Shown here: in pieces, positions 50,441 through 59,690 of the stretch | How positions within the stretch are numbered: position 1 is the stretch's first letter | Layout: every line of letters begins with the position of its first letter | From: Hymenobacter actinosclerus | Lineage (GTDB): Bacteria > Bacteroidota > Bacteroidia > Cytophagales > Hymenobacteraceae | NCBI RefSeq assembly: GCF_900111515.1 | Contig: NZ_FOHS01000007.1 | Location: forward strand, 1 to 64,000 | Direction: 5' to 3' | Length of the DNA: 64,000 nt | The notes under the pieces: generated by a model | What the model was told of the DNA's origin: nothing | Seen by the model: only the letters and a program-made list of their open reading frames with translations | The model's database searches: none | Position numbers and translations under genes: made by a program

Positions 50441-51141
50441 AGCTCGTCGGCCGGAATCGTGGAGACCTGCTGGGGCATGGCGGCCCGCTCGGTTACCACC
50501 ACGTCCATGTAGGTGTCGCCGGGCTGAATCTGAATCCAGACTTCCTTGTCCTTTTGCCGGATGAGGTAGGTATCTACCTGCTCACCACTGGAGATGTTGC
50601 CGGCATATTTTCGGTACGTATCGCTGCCGACTTTCTCAATGGCTTCGCTCGGCAACTCGGCCGACGATACCTGCACGCCCCCCAGGCTCTTGATCAGCGC
50701 TTCGTAGTTGCGCTGCTGCATGAGCTCCGAGGTCTTCTTGGCTTCATCGATTACCCGGTACTGGCGGCGCAGCACTTTGCCTTCAATCGGAATCAGCTGC
50801 TTGCCGTCGTACACGTAGCTGCGGTCGAACTCGTAGTAGGCACTGTCGCTGGGGTTCGGGAATTTGTAGCCCTTGGGTCCGCTCACGTACGGGAACCGGC
50901 CCAGATTAGCCGTGGAAAGCGGCACCTTGCTAAGGTCAAACGTTGCGGCGGCCGACCCGGCGGCCGTTTCGGGTGCGGCAGTTTCAGCCGGTGTGGTTTC
51001 GGCCGGAATTTCGGTGGTCGTCGTTTCGGTGGTCGCGGTTACGTCGGTGGCCGTTTCATCGGCTTTATCCTTGCTGCCGCAGCCGCTGAGCAGCGCGGTC
51101 AGTAACGTGGCGGAAAGCAGGTAGCGGAAGCAATGCTTCAT
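50428..51141 (-). CDS. Lipoprotein, N-terminal part of a split OmpA-family protein
   Basis: A 237-residue protein with a lipobox (LLSGC, Cys21) and a Thr/Ala/Glu-rich tether (25-68). A globular region (70-225) has FPYVSGPKGYKFPNPSDSAY and FDRSYVYDGKQLIPIEGKVL, which is typical of the N-terminal part of OmpA-family lipoproteins. The frame ends just beyond AAAAAAAAAC at about 50430 with TAG, giving ELKKN. One extra base at the A tract, or a -1 slip, would fuse it to the OmpA domain downstream. The start at 51141 opens the signal. Confidence 0.8.
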   Translation of the reverse strand: MKHCFRYLLSATLLTALLSGCGSKDKADETATDVTATTETTTTEIPAETTPAETAAPETAAGSAAATFDLSKVPLSTANLGRFPYVSGPKGYKFPNPSDSAYYEFDRSYVYDGKQLIPIEGKVLRRQYRVIDEAKKTSELMQQRNYEALIKSLGGVQVSSAELPSEAIEKVGSDTYRKYAGNISSGEQVDTYLIRQKDKEVWIQIQPGDTYMDVVVTERAAMPQQVSTIPADELKKN

Positions 51142-51314
51142 ATAGAAGAGAGAAAGAAAGGTTGAGCTTTCAAATAAAAGGATATTTGAATTAATACATA
51201 TGATGGACCACCGCCTTCTGGACGGGCAGCCGCGGGAAAGCGCCGTTTTTGCCCGACCTTTGCCGCCCGCTGCCCTTGCTGGCGGCCCCACTTCATAACT
51301 TTCTAATTCCCGGT

Positions 51315-52151
51315 ATGGATTACGTTGAACTGCGCGTGCAGGCCCCGCAAGAGCTGGCCGATATATTGGTTGCCGAGCTGGCCGAGGTGGGCTTCAATAC
51401 CTTCGAGGACAACGACGAGGGCTTCTGCGCCTACATCGACGAGGACCAGTTCTCGCCCGACGACGTGGCCGAAATCATGGCCCGCTACCAGGGCCAGGGC
51501 GAGCTGCAGTTCGAGGACCGCATCATCACCCGCCAGAACTGGAACGCCGAGTGGGAGAAGAACTTTGAGCCCCTGGTTATTGCCGACCGCGTGTCGGTGA
51601 GGGCACCGTTCCACGCCGCCCGGCCCGATCTGGCCCACGAAATCGTGATTATGCCCCGCATGTCGTTCGGCACCGGCCACCACGACACCACGGCCCTGAT
51701 GCTCACCAACCAGCTCGACGTAAACCACCAGGGCCAGCGCGTGCTGGATATGGGCTGCGGCACCGGCATTCTGGCCGTAATGGCCGCCCAGCTCGGGGCC
51801 CAATCGGTGCTGGCCGTGGATGTGGAGCCCTGGACGGCCGAAAACGCCGCCGACAACGCCCGCGAAAACAACGTGCAGGGCACCGTGGAAGCCCGCCTCG
51901 GCGACATTTCAGCCCTGGATGGTGAGGAGCCCTTCGATATCATCCTGGCCAACATCAACCGCAATGTACTGCTCGACGATATGCCGGCCTACGCCCGCTA
52001 CCTGCGGCCCGGCGGCCCCATCCTGTTCTCGGGCTTTTACGAGGAAGACCTGGCCCAGATTCGGGCCGCCGCCGAGCAGGCCGGCTTCGTTTACGAGAGT
52101 CACCGCGTCCAGAACCACTGGGTGTCGGCCATTTTCCGGCAACCGGCCTAA
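51315..52151 (+). CDS. prmA: Ribosomal protein L11 methyltransferase
   Basis: A 278-residue SAM-dependent enzyme that trimethylates L11. The N-terminal substrate domain carries WNAEWEKNFEPLVI. The Rossmann domain has MSFGTGHHDTTALML, motif I VLDMGCGTGILAVMAA, VDVEPWTAENAADN and NINRNVLLDDM. The ATG at 51315 is preceded by an open frame to 51249, which is not of PrmA type. A CGACCTTTG near 51254 may act as -7. It is followed by a clear terminator. Confidence 0.93.
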   Translation: MDYVELRVQAPQELADILVAELAEVGFNTFEDNDEGFCAYIDEDQFSPDDVAEIMARYQGQGELQFEDRIITRQNWNAEWEKNFEPLVIADRVSVRAPFHAARPDLAHEIVIMPRMSFGTGHHDTTALMLTNQLDVNHQGQRVLDMGCGTGILAVMAAQLGAQSVLAVDVEPWTAENAADNARENNVQGTVEARLGDISALDGEEPFDIILANINRNVLLDDMPAYARYLRPGGPILFSGFYEEDLAQIRAAAEQAGFVYESHRVQNHWVSAIFRQPA

Positions 52152-52164
52152 CCCGCCCGGTTCG

Positions 52165-52196
52165 CGGCCCCGACCAACCGGTCGGGGCCGTTTTTT
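52165..52196 (+). terminator. Terminator of prmA
   Basis: The stem CGGCCCCGACC...GGTCGGGGCCG is followed by TTTTTT, 14 bases after the stop. Confidence 0.85.
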
Positions 52197-52450
52197 GTAA
52201 CAGGAAGCCAGTGACTATCAGAATATAAGTAAAGTTGGGAAGAGTAGGAATGTAGCGAGGCGGGCGAACAGTAGCGTCGGAAATTGCCGGCTTTTACCGA
52301 AATTGTAGGCGGTTAGCTGACTTAATGCGCGAAACACCCGCCCGGGTTGGCGCGCAGGGCTGGCCGGCAAGAGTACAATTTCAGCGCGCCGCGCCGGCTG
52401 CCGGTCGGCCCGGCCTACTTATGGTTGATTTGACGAACACGCTACACACT

Positions 52451-55400
52451 ATGAAGCAGGTTGCTTTCACATGGCTTTGGATGCTGGTGCTGGGCCTGGG
52501 CCTGACGGTTCCGGCAGTGGCCCAGCAGAAGCCGGCTCCGGCCGCCAAGCCCGGGGCCCCGGCGCCGGCCCCCGCCCCGCCCCGGTTTGCGGGCAAGCTC
52601 AGCTCGGAGCCCGAGCAGTTTATGGTGGACGTGCAGGCCCTGATGGCCACCACCAACAACGCCGCCGCCAAGGCCGCCGGCACCCGCCTGCAGCAGGTGT
52701 GGGCCAGCAACCGCCTCACGGCCACCCAGCAGCGCTACATTGTGTCGCTGAGCCAGTATATGCTGGCGCGCAAGATGCGGGCAAAACCTCACTTCGAGGA
52801 CTTTTTTACGGCCATTGCGGCTGGCGCGCTGGTGCAGAACCTGAGCGACGACCAGATGACCCAGCTGCTTAATACAGTGGGCAAGGCGCTGGAAAAAGAG
52901 CCGCCCGCCGATGCCGCGAAGTTCCTGGCCACGGCCGCCCAGTTTCTCGACACCAAGTACCTGCACCGCTCTCGCTACAGCGCACTGCGCGCCGTGGGCG
53001 GGCAGTTCCGCTTCGCCTACAACGCCGCCGACCTGCCCTCCTTCGCGCCACCGGCAGCCCCCGCCGCCGCGCCAGCTGCCCCGGCCGGTAAAGCCAGCCC
53101 CAAAAACGGCGGCTGGGGTGATGATGACCCCTGGGCCACCGACGACGCGTCCGCCAAAAAAGGCGCCAAGCCCGCCGATTCGGGCTGGGGCGACGCCGGC
53201 ACGGCCTACGCCACGGGCTACGCCATGCCACCGACCCGCGGCGCGGTTATCCTGCTCGACAACGCCGACCTGCTCCTGACCACGGCCTCCGACTCGGTGT
53301 ACATTGCCAAAACCAGCGGCGCCGTGGTGCCGGGCCAAAACCGTTTTGTAGGCTACGGCGGCACGTTTGCCTGGCTGGTGAACGGCAACCCCGCCTCGGC
53401 CGCGCTGGGCAGCTTCGATTTCGACATCACGAAGGCCGAGTTCATGGCCAACCCCGTGACCCTTACCTACCCGGCCGTGCTCGAAAACCCGGTGCAGGGC
53501 TGGCTGGCGTTTAAGAGCGTGCTGCGCAAGCCCGGCGAGAAAAAGGACACCGGCTACCCGCGCTTCATCTCGACCACCAACGACGCCCGCGTAAAGAACA
53601 TCGGCGACAACATCCGCTACTTCGGGGGCTTCTCGCTGGCGGGCACCCAGGCCCTGTCGGCCTCCCTCGATGGCTCGCTGTCGAATATTATCGTGGATGT
53701 GGCCGGCGTGCCCAAATTCCGGGCCTCGTCGCGCTCCTACCTGCTGGGCGACTCGCTGATTACGGCCCAGCACGCGGCCATTACTATCTTCCAGGGCAAG
53801 AGCGACTCGGTGACGCACCCCGGCGTGAAGCTCAAGTACAACAAGGCCACCCAGCTGCTCCAGCTCACCCGCGAGCAGGGCCTCTACAAGAACACGGCCT
53901 ACTACGACTCCTACCACCAGATGGAGATTACGACCGAGCTGCTGAGCTGGCCGGTGCGCACACCGTTCATCGATTTCTCGATCCTGACGGCCAAAAACCA
54001 GGTCGCCGCCGGCTTCGAGTCGAAGGAGTTCTACACCAACACCCGCTACCAGCAGATCAAGACCATCAACAAGCTGCACCCGCTGCAGATGATGGTGGGC
54101 TACAGCCTCGAAAACGGCAATAAGCGCCTGTTCACGGTGCAGGACGTGGCCACGTTCCGCAAGCTGAAGGTGGACAACGTGCGCGCCGTGGCCGCGGGCC
54201 TGGCCCGCGACGGCTACGTGGGCTGGTACCCGCAGACCGACCAGGTGGTACTGCTGCCCAAGGCCCTGCACTACGTCAACTCCTCGCGCGGCAAGAAGGA
54301 CTACGACCACCTCTCGCTGAAGAGCCTCTCGCCCTCGGGCAAAAACGCCACCCTCGACCTGAACTCCAACGACCTGATTGTGCGGGGCGTGGACCGCTTC
54401 AACTTCTCCGACGACTCGGTAACTGTATTCGTGAAGCCCGATTCGAGCATCGTGCGGATTCAGAAAAATCGGGGCGTGCAGTTCAACGGCACGGTGGTCG
54501 CCTCGGCCTTCATCTTCAAGGGCAAGGAGTTCAAGTTCGACTACGACGGCTTCTACATCGATCTGGTGAAGATTGACTCCATCATCGTGAAGGGCAAGGG
54601 CACGAAGGGCTCGGTGATGAAGGCCCGCAAGGACCCCGACTGGGCCCTGACCAACAAGGGCCGCACCTCCACCGGCCGCCTTTACATCAACGCGCCCAAC
54701 AACAAATCGGGCCGCAAGAAGCTGGGGGCCTACCCTTCGTTCGATGCCAGCACGGGCGCCTACGTGTTCTTCAACAAGCCCGAAGTACTCGGTGGCGCCT
54801 ACGACACAACGATGTACTTCGACATTCCGCCCTTCAAAATCGACTCGCTCAACAACAAGAACCGGGCGGCGGTGGGCTTCAAGGGCACGTTTGTGTCAGG
54901 CGGCATTATGCCCGAGTTCAAAACCAAGCTCAGCATGCAGGACGACGGCTCGCTGGGCTTCGTGTACGATGTACCCAAGGCCGGTTTCCCGCTTTACGGC
55001 AACAAGGGCACACTCTATAACAAGGTGAGCATGAGCAACCGGGGCCTGCAGGGCATCGGCAACATCAAGTACCTGACCGGCAGCTTCAACAGCGACCAGT
55101 TCATTTTCTATAAAGACTCGGTGGTGACGGTGGGCAAAACGGCCAGCATTCTGCCGGGTCCGCTCAACGGCACCGAATTCGCGAAGGTGGACTTTTTGCC
55201 CGGCTACCAGATGAAGTGGGCCGTACGCCAGGATTCGATGTACCTGACCAGCCAGCGCAAGGGCGAGGCCTTCCGCATCTACGACGTGGCCTACGGCTTC
55301 CGCGGCACGCTCACGTACTCGCCCGGTGGCCTGCGCGGCGACGGCGTGATGGACGGTCCGCAGTCGTTTGTGCGCTCCACGGCCTTCCGGTTCAAGCCCA

Positions 55401-57610
55401 CCCAGTACAGCGGCGAGCGGGCCACGTTCAACATCAAATCGGCCGAGGTGAACAAGCCGGCCCTGACGGCCAACAACGTGAGCTTCCTGTACGATCTGAA
55501 GGCCGGCAACACCGATTTCTCCCGCGAATCGTCCGACAACAAGTCGAGCATCGATTTGCCGTACTCCGACTATCGCACCACGCTGTCGGGCGGCAGGTGG
55601 GATTTCAAGAAGAAGCTCGTGCAGTTGCGCGTGGCCCCCGGCGCCGACTCGTCGCGCTCCTACTTCTACAGCACGCTGCCCGAACAGCAGGGCCTCAAGT
55701 TCCAGGCCTCCACGGGCCAGTACGACCTGAGCCGCTACCAGCTGGTGGCCGGCGGCGTGCCCCGCATTTCGGCGGCCGATGCCTGGATTATGCCCGACTC
55801 GAACCGGGTGTATGTGCTGCCCAACGCCCGCATGCGCGAGTTCAAGAATGCCGGCATTATTATGGACACGCTGCAGAAGTACCATCAGCTGTACAAGGGC
55901 GAAATCCGGGTGACCTCGCGCACGGCCTTCAGCGGCAACGCCCTGTATAACTACAAAACCTCGGCCGACTCGTTTGCCATTAAGTTTGCCAACTTCCGGG
56001 TTGATTCGCTGGCGACGGCCGTGGCCATGAATACCGGCGGCAAGAAGGGCGGCGGGCTGCTCAAGCGCGGCCCCGACGCCGACGATGCGCCCCTTTCGCC
56101 GCCCACGCTGGCCGTGGCCACCATTGCGGCCGCCGACAAATTCAACCTGGCCCCGCGCATCGGTTTCCGGGGCGGGGTGCTGATGAACTCGAAGAAAAAG
56201 GGCTTCTCGTTTGATGGCCAGGCCAAGCTCAACTTCGTGAAGTCGGCAACGGCTTCCGACTGGTTTGCCGTGCAGGATACCATCGACCCGAAGCGCATCC
56301 GCATCAAGCTCAACGGCCCCAAGGACGAAAGCGGCACGCCCATGCTCTCGGGCCTGTTTATGTCGGAAAGCACGGGCAAGGTGTACCCGCTGTTTGTGGC
56401 CACCAAGCCCAGCGTAACGGACGCCAACCTGTTTACCGTGGACGGCACGCTCAGCTACGACCAGCGCCGCCGCCAGTACGCCATCAGCCGCCACAACTAC
56501 GCCGACCCCGACATCTACGAGGGCTCGGTGCTGACGCTGCAGGACTCGACCGGAGCCCTCAACTTCCGCGGCAAGCTCAACCTCATCAACTCCAACAAAG
56601 ACTACACCCTCACGGCCGCCGGCCTGGGCTACGCCAAGCCCGACAGCACCATTTACGACCTCGACGCCTTTATGGCCTTCGATATCGTGCTGCCCGAAAA
56701 GGCGGTGGAGGCCATGGGCCAGGATTTAGCCACCGGCGCCCGCGGTAACCCCGAGGCGCTCAATACCAGCCTGAGCCAGCTGTATAAGGTGGGCGAAATT
56801 GGCGGCAACGCGGCGGCCCGCGACTATGCCACCCGCAAGAGCGGGGCGCTGTCGTTGCAGAAGCTGTCGGCCAAGTTCCTGCACACGCTGGTGCTCAACC
56901 AGGTAAATATGCGCTGGGATGAGAAGCGCAAAGCCTGGTACTCGGTGGGCAAAATCGGGCTCGTGAGCGTGGGCAAGAAGGACATCAACGCGCTGGTCGA
57001 CGGCTACATCGAAATCAAGAAGGAAAGCACCGGCGACGCCGTGGATATTTACCTGGAGGCCGAGCCCCGCACCTGGTACTACCTCAAGTACAGCAACAAT
57101 GTGCTGCTGGCCAAGGCCCAGCACGGCTCGTTCGACGAAATCATCGGCCTCAAGGCCAAGGGCGACTACAACACGGCCACCCAGTACGGTTTCTACCTCG
57201 GCGACGACCAGGAAGTGCAGCTTTTCCTCAACCACTTCCGCAAGGACTACCTCAACGAAACCACCAAGCGCAAAATCGACCTGACCCAGCCCCAGCCCAC
57301 CGGCAACTTCGACTTTATGGAGGATACGGGCAAGAAGAAGAAAAAGAAGAAGAACGACCCCGTTGATGACGTGATGCAGGATACGCCGGCCCCGGCCGAA
57401 GAAACCGGCCGCAAGGGCCGCAAGCAGAAAAACGAGCCCGCCGCCGATGCCCCGACCCCACCGGCCGCCGCGCCGGCGGAGGAAACCGGCAAGAAAAAGA
57501 AGAAAGAGGCCGTGGAAGCCGCCCCGCCCGCCGACGAGCCCCCGGTAGAGGACTCGAAAAAGGAGAAGAAGCGCAAGAAGAAAGCCGGCGACGACCCCTT
57601 CGCCGACTAA
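52451..57610 (+). CDS. Giant exported protein of unknown function
   Basis: A 1719-residue protein with a signal peptide (1-24), an Ala/Pro-rich linker (25-45), a helical N-terminal region (50-200), and a low-complexity segment with WGDDDPWATDD (about 220-245). A very long beta-rich region follows (250-1600), with strand patterns such as ALSASLDGSLSNIIVDVAGV and NATLDLNSNDLIVRGV that recall OstA/LptD-type or other surface beta-folds. The C-terminus (about 1625-1719) is Lys/Glu/Asp-rich with KKKKKK blocks. There is no catalytic motif. Relatives occur across Bacteroidota, always unnamed. It is single-gene. A structural outer-membrane or surface role is a guess. Confidence 0.75.
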   Translation: MKQVAFTWLWMLVLGLGLTVPAVAQQKPAPAAKPGAPAPAPAPPRFAGKLSSEPEQFMVDVQALMATTNNAAAKAAGTRLQQVWASNRLTATQQRYIVSLSQYMLARKMRAKPHFEDFFTAIAAGALVQNLSDDQMTQLLNTVGKALEKEPPADAAKFLATAAQFLDTKYLHRSRYSALRAVGGQFRFAYNAADLPSFAPPAAPAAAPAAPAGKASPKNGGWGDDDPWATDDASAKKGAKPADSGWGDAGTAYATGYAMPPTRGAVILLDNADLLLTTASDSVYIAKTSGAVVPGQNRFVGYGGTFAWLVNGNPASAALGSFDFDITKAEFMANPVTLTYPAVLENPVQGWLAFKSVLRKPGEKKDTGYPRFISTTNDARVKNIGDNIRYFGGFSLAGTQALSASLDGSLSNIIVDVAGVPKFRASSRSYLLGDSLITAQHAAITIFQGKSDSVTHPGVKLKYNKATQLLQLTREQGLYKNTAYYDSYHQMEITTELLSWPVRTPFIDFSILTAKNQVAAGFESKEFYTNTRYQQIKTINKLHPLQMMVGYSLENGNKRLFTVQDVATFRKLKVDNVRAVAAGLARDGYVGWYPQTDQVVLLPKALHYVNSSRGKKDYDHLSLKSLSPSGKNATLDLNSNDLIVRGVDRFNFSDDSVTVFVKPDSSIVRIQKNRGVQFNGTVVASAFIFKGKEFKFDYDGFYIDLVKIDSIIVKGKGTKGSVMKARKDPDWALTNKGRTSTGRLYINAPNNKSGRKKLGAYPSFDASTGAYVFFNKPEVLGGAYDTTMYFDIPPFKIDSLNNKNRAAVGFKGTFVSGGIMPEFKTKLSMQDDGSLGFVYDVPKAGFPLYGNKGTLYNKVSMSNRGLQGIGNIKYLTGSFNSDQFIFYKDSVVTVGKTASILPGPLNGTEFAKVDFLPGYQMKWAVRQDSMYLTSQRKGEAFRIYDVAYGFRGTLTYSPGGLRGDGVMDGPQSFVRSTAFRFKPTQYSGERATFNIKSAEVNKPALTANNVSFLYDLKAGNTDFSRESSDNKSSIDLPYSDYRTTLSGGRWDFKKKLVQLRVAPGADSSRSYFYSTLPEQQGLKFQASTGQYDLSRYQLVAGGVPRISAADAWIMPDSNRVYVLPNARMREFKNAGIIMDTLQKYHQLYKGEIRVTSRTAFSGNALYNYKTSADSFAIKFANFRVDSLATAVAMNTGGKKGGGLLKRGPDADDAPLSPPTLAVATIAAADKFNLAPRIGFRGGVLMNSKKKGFSFDGQAKLNFVKSATASDWFAVQDTIDPKRIRIKLNGPKDESGTPMLSGLFMSESTGKVYPLFVATKPSVTDANLFTVDGTLSYDQRRRQYAISRHNYADPDIYEGSVLTLQDSTGALNFRGKLNLINSNKDYTLTAAGLGYAKPDSTIYDLDAFMAFDIVLPEKAVEAMGQDLATGARGNPEALNTSLSQLYKVGEIGGNAAARDYATRKSGALSLQKLSAKFLHTLVLNQVNMRWDEKRKAWYSVGKIGLVSVGKKDINALVDGYIEIKKESTGDAVDIYLEAEPRTWYYLKYSNNVLLAKAQHGSFDEIIGLKAKGDYNTATQYGFYLGDDQEVQLFLNHFRKDYLNETTKRKIDLTQPQPTGNFDFMEDTGKKKKKKKNDPVDDVMQDTPAPAEETGRKGRKQKNEPAADAPTPPAAAPAEETGKKKKKEAVEAAPPADEPPVEDSKKEKKRKKKAGDDPFAD

Positions 57611-57614
57611 ACCT

Positions 57615-57650
57615 AAAAAAGACCCGGTGGCCTGGCTACCGGGTCTTTCT
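57615..57650 (+). terminator. Terminator of the giant gene
   Basis: The stem GACCCGGT...ACCGGGTC is followed by TTTCT, ten bases past the stop. Confidence 0.8.
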
Positions 57651-57896
57651 GCTTGAAGCGCCCAGGGCATTGCCTCAGGCAGGGCCCAACGGCACGCACA
57701 GGAAACACCCGTGGCCGGCCGGGGGCCAGCTCGTGCCAACCTCACCTTGTGGGCCCTCATGCACGGCTCAGCAGGCGCTTTTTTATACGACTCTTCTCCA
57801 ACAGCTTACCGAACTGCGAAAGCCCGGAAGAGTACTATCCGGGAACGGCCGGTTTTGCGGGCTGTAGTGTGGTTCAGTTCTTGTTCGGCCGGCTGT

Positions 57897-59489
57897 ATGG
57901 ATCGTAAAGAATTTATTCAGACGGGCAGTATGGGGCTTGCCGCCCTGTTGTTTTTGGGTGCGGGCAGCGTATCGGGCAAAGCCCCCGGCACCAGGCGCCG
58001 GACCTCCGGCAGTCCTGCTGTAATCATAGAAAAGGAAGTCGTCATCATCGGCTCAGGCTACGGCGGTTCGGTGGCGGCGCTGCGGCTTTGTGAGAAAGGC
58101 ATTCCGGTAACGCTGCTGGAGATGGGCCTGGATTGGGAGAAGTCGGGGGAGAAGTTTTCGCCCATGATCAGCCCCGGTCATTCGGCGGCCTGGCTGAAAA
58201 CCAGAACCATCGCGCCCTTCCTGAACTTGTTTCCGCTGAAAAAATTCACCGGCGCCCTCGACCGTCTGGATTTTGAGCACATTAAAATCTGGCTCGGGCG
58301 AGGCGTTGGCGGCGGCTCTTTGGTGAATGGCGGAATGGCCGTTACGCCTAAAAAAGAATACTTCCAGGAAATATTCCCGAGCCTGGATGCCGAGAAATTC
58401 TATGCGCACTATTTCCCGTTAGCCAACCAAGAACTGGGAGCCAACACGGCCTCCGAGGATTTCCTGAAAAGCTGCGACTTCTATAAGTTCAACAAGGTAG
58501 GGGAGCAGGAAGCGGAAAAGGCCGGTTTCAAAACCGTGCGCGTTCCGAATGTTTACGATTTCAAGTACATGGAGCAGGAGTACCGGAACGAGGTTCCGCG
58601 TTCGGCCCTGGCCGGAGAAGTTATTTATGGCAATAACCACGGCAAGCTTTCACTCGATAAAACCTACCTGAAGAAAGCAGGCGCTACCGGCAAGCTGGAA
58701 ATCCTGGAACTGCACCGGGTGAATTCCGTGGCGCAAAACCCCGATAAAAGTTACACGCTGGATATTTCGATCATCAATACCGCCGGCGAGGAAGTTGAGC
58801 ACAAACTTATCCGAACCAAAAAACTGGTTCTGTCTGCCGGAACCATGGGTTCGTTGGAATTGCTGCTGAAGTCAAACGCCCTAACCCAATTCCCGCTTGA
58901 TAAGCATATCGGGCAACAATGGGGCAACAATGGCAACTTCATGACCGGCCGCAATTTCGTGAACACGTTTTCGGGTGGCACCGGCGCGCAGCAGTCCACG
59001 ATTCCCGTCGGGGGCATTGACCACTGGCACGACAAGAAGCATCCGTTCTTCGTGGAAATTGCCCCCTTGCCCATGGGCATGGATGTGGCAACGTCCCTGT
59101 ACCTGATGGTAAATAAGCTGAAGAAATACGGCGACGTCAGCTACAACGCGCAAACCAGCAAACTACGGCTAAACTGGAATGAGTCGCACACGGCCCACAT
59201 GAAAGACAATGCGAAGTACTTTCTGCGCACCATGAATAAAGCCAACGGCGGCACCCGCTCGCACTTATTATTTCACAACGGGTTTGGCGCTGATATCTGT
59301 TATCATCCGTTGGGCGGCATTGTTTTAGGCAAGGCAACCGACCAGTTTGGCAGACTGAATGGCCATCAGAATTTGTACGTAGTGGATGGCTCTTTAATTC
59401 CGGGAACAATTGGAGTAAATCCGTTCGTAACCATTACGGCCATTGCCGAATACTGCATGGAGCATGTAATTAAAGAGGATTTCAGTTGA
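57897..59489 (+). CDS. GMC oxidoreductase, cholesterol-oxidase-like
   Basis: A 530-residue flavoenzyme. A signal-like N-terminus (MDRKEFIQTGSMGLAALLFL) is followed by the FAD-binding IIGSGYGGSVAALRL (about 50-64) and RGVGGGSLVNGGMAV. The C-terminal YHPLGGIVLGKATDQFG and LYVVDGSLIPGTIGVNPFVT are the most diagnostic parts and match bacterial cholesterol oxidases closely. Such enzymes oxidise 3-beta-hydroxysterols to ketones with H2O2. Hopanoid or other sterol-like substrates are possible here. Codon use is slightly less GC-rich than the neighbours. The start at 57897 opens the signal. Confidence 0.88.
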   Translation: MDRKEFIQTGSMGLAALLFLGAGSVSGKAPGTRRRTSGSPAVIIEKEVVIIGSGYGGSVAALRLCEKGIPVTLLEMGLDWEKSGEKFSPMISPGHSAAWLKTRTIAPFLNLFPLKKFTGALDRLDFEHIKIWLGRGVGGGSLVNGGMAVTPKKEYFQEIFPSLDAEKFYAHYFPLANQELGANTASEDFLKSCDFYKFNKVGEQEAEKAGFKTVRVPNVYDFKYMEQEYRNEVPRSALAGEVIYGNNHGKLSLDKTYLKKAGATGKLEILELHRVNSVAQNPDKSYTLDISIINTAGEEVEHKLIRTKKLVLSAGTMGSLELLLKSNALTQFPLDKHIGQQWGNNGNFMTGRNFVNTFSGGTGAQQSTIPVGGIDHWHDKKHPFFVEIAPLPMGMDVATSLYLMVNKLKKYGDVSYNAQTSKLRLNWNESHTAHMKDNAKYFLRTMNKANGGTRSHLLFHNGFGADICYHPLGGIVLGKATDQFGRLNGHQNLYVVDGSLIPGTIGVNPFVTITAIAEYCMEHVIKEDFS

Positions 59490-59496
59490 TTAACCC

Positions 59497-59550
59497 AACG
59501 GCCGCCGCCGGCCATTTCGGATTTATCCGAAGTGGCCGGCGGCGGCCGTT
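59497..59550 (+). terminator. Very GC-rich hairpin after the GMC gene
   Basis: The arms AACGGCCGCCGCCGGCCA and inverse (24 bases with one bulge on each side) lie 8 bases past the stop. No T run follows, so Rho-independent termination is only probable. Confidence 0.6.
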
Positions 59551-59661
59551 AAGCCCCGGCCCATAGGCAGGCCCTAGCACTCCCGCTGGCTTCGCGCTTT
59601 GGGGGCGGGCACTGCCACACCCATACCATACCGTTCCAGGATGGTGCTACGGGCGGTTGCT

Positions 59662-59669
59662 TATCTTTA
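59662..59669 (+). promoter_or_regulatory. -7-like element before plsY
   Basis: TATCTTTA lies 21 bases before the ATG and fits TAnnTTTG but for the last base. Confidence 0.35.
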
Positions 59670-59690
59670 CTCCTCCCCTTTCGCTTCCTC

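Noticed and set aside
54896..56494. A 532-codon minus-strand open frame in the giant gene
   Set aside because: A shadow frame. The plus-strand frame is unbroken for 5.2 kb with a signal peptide.
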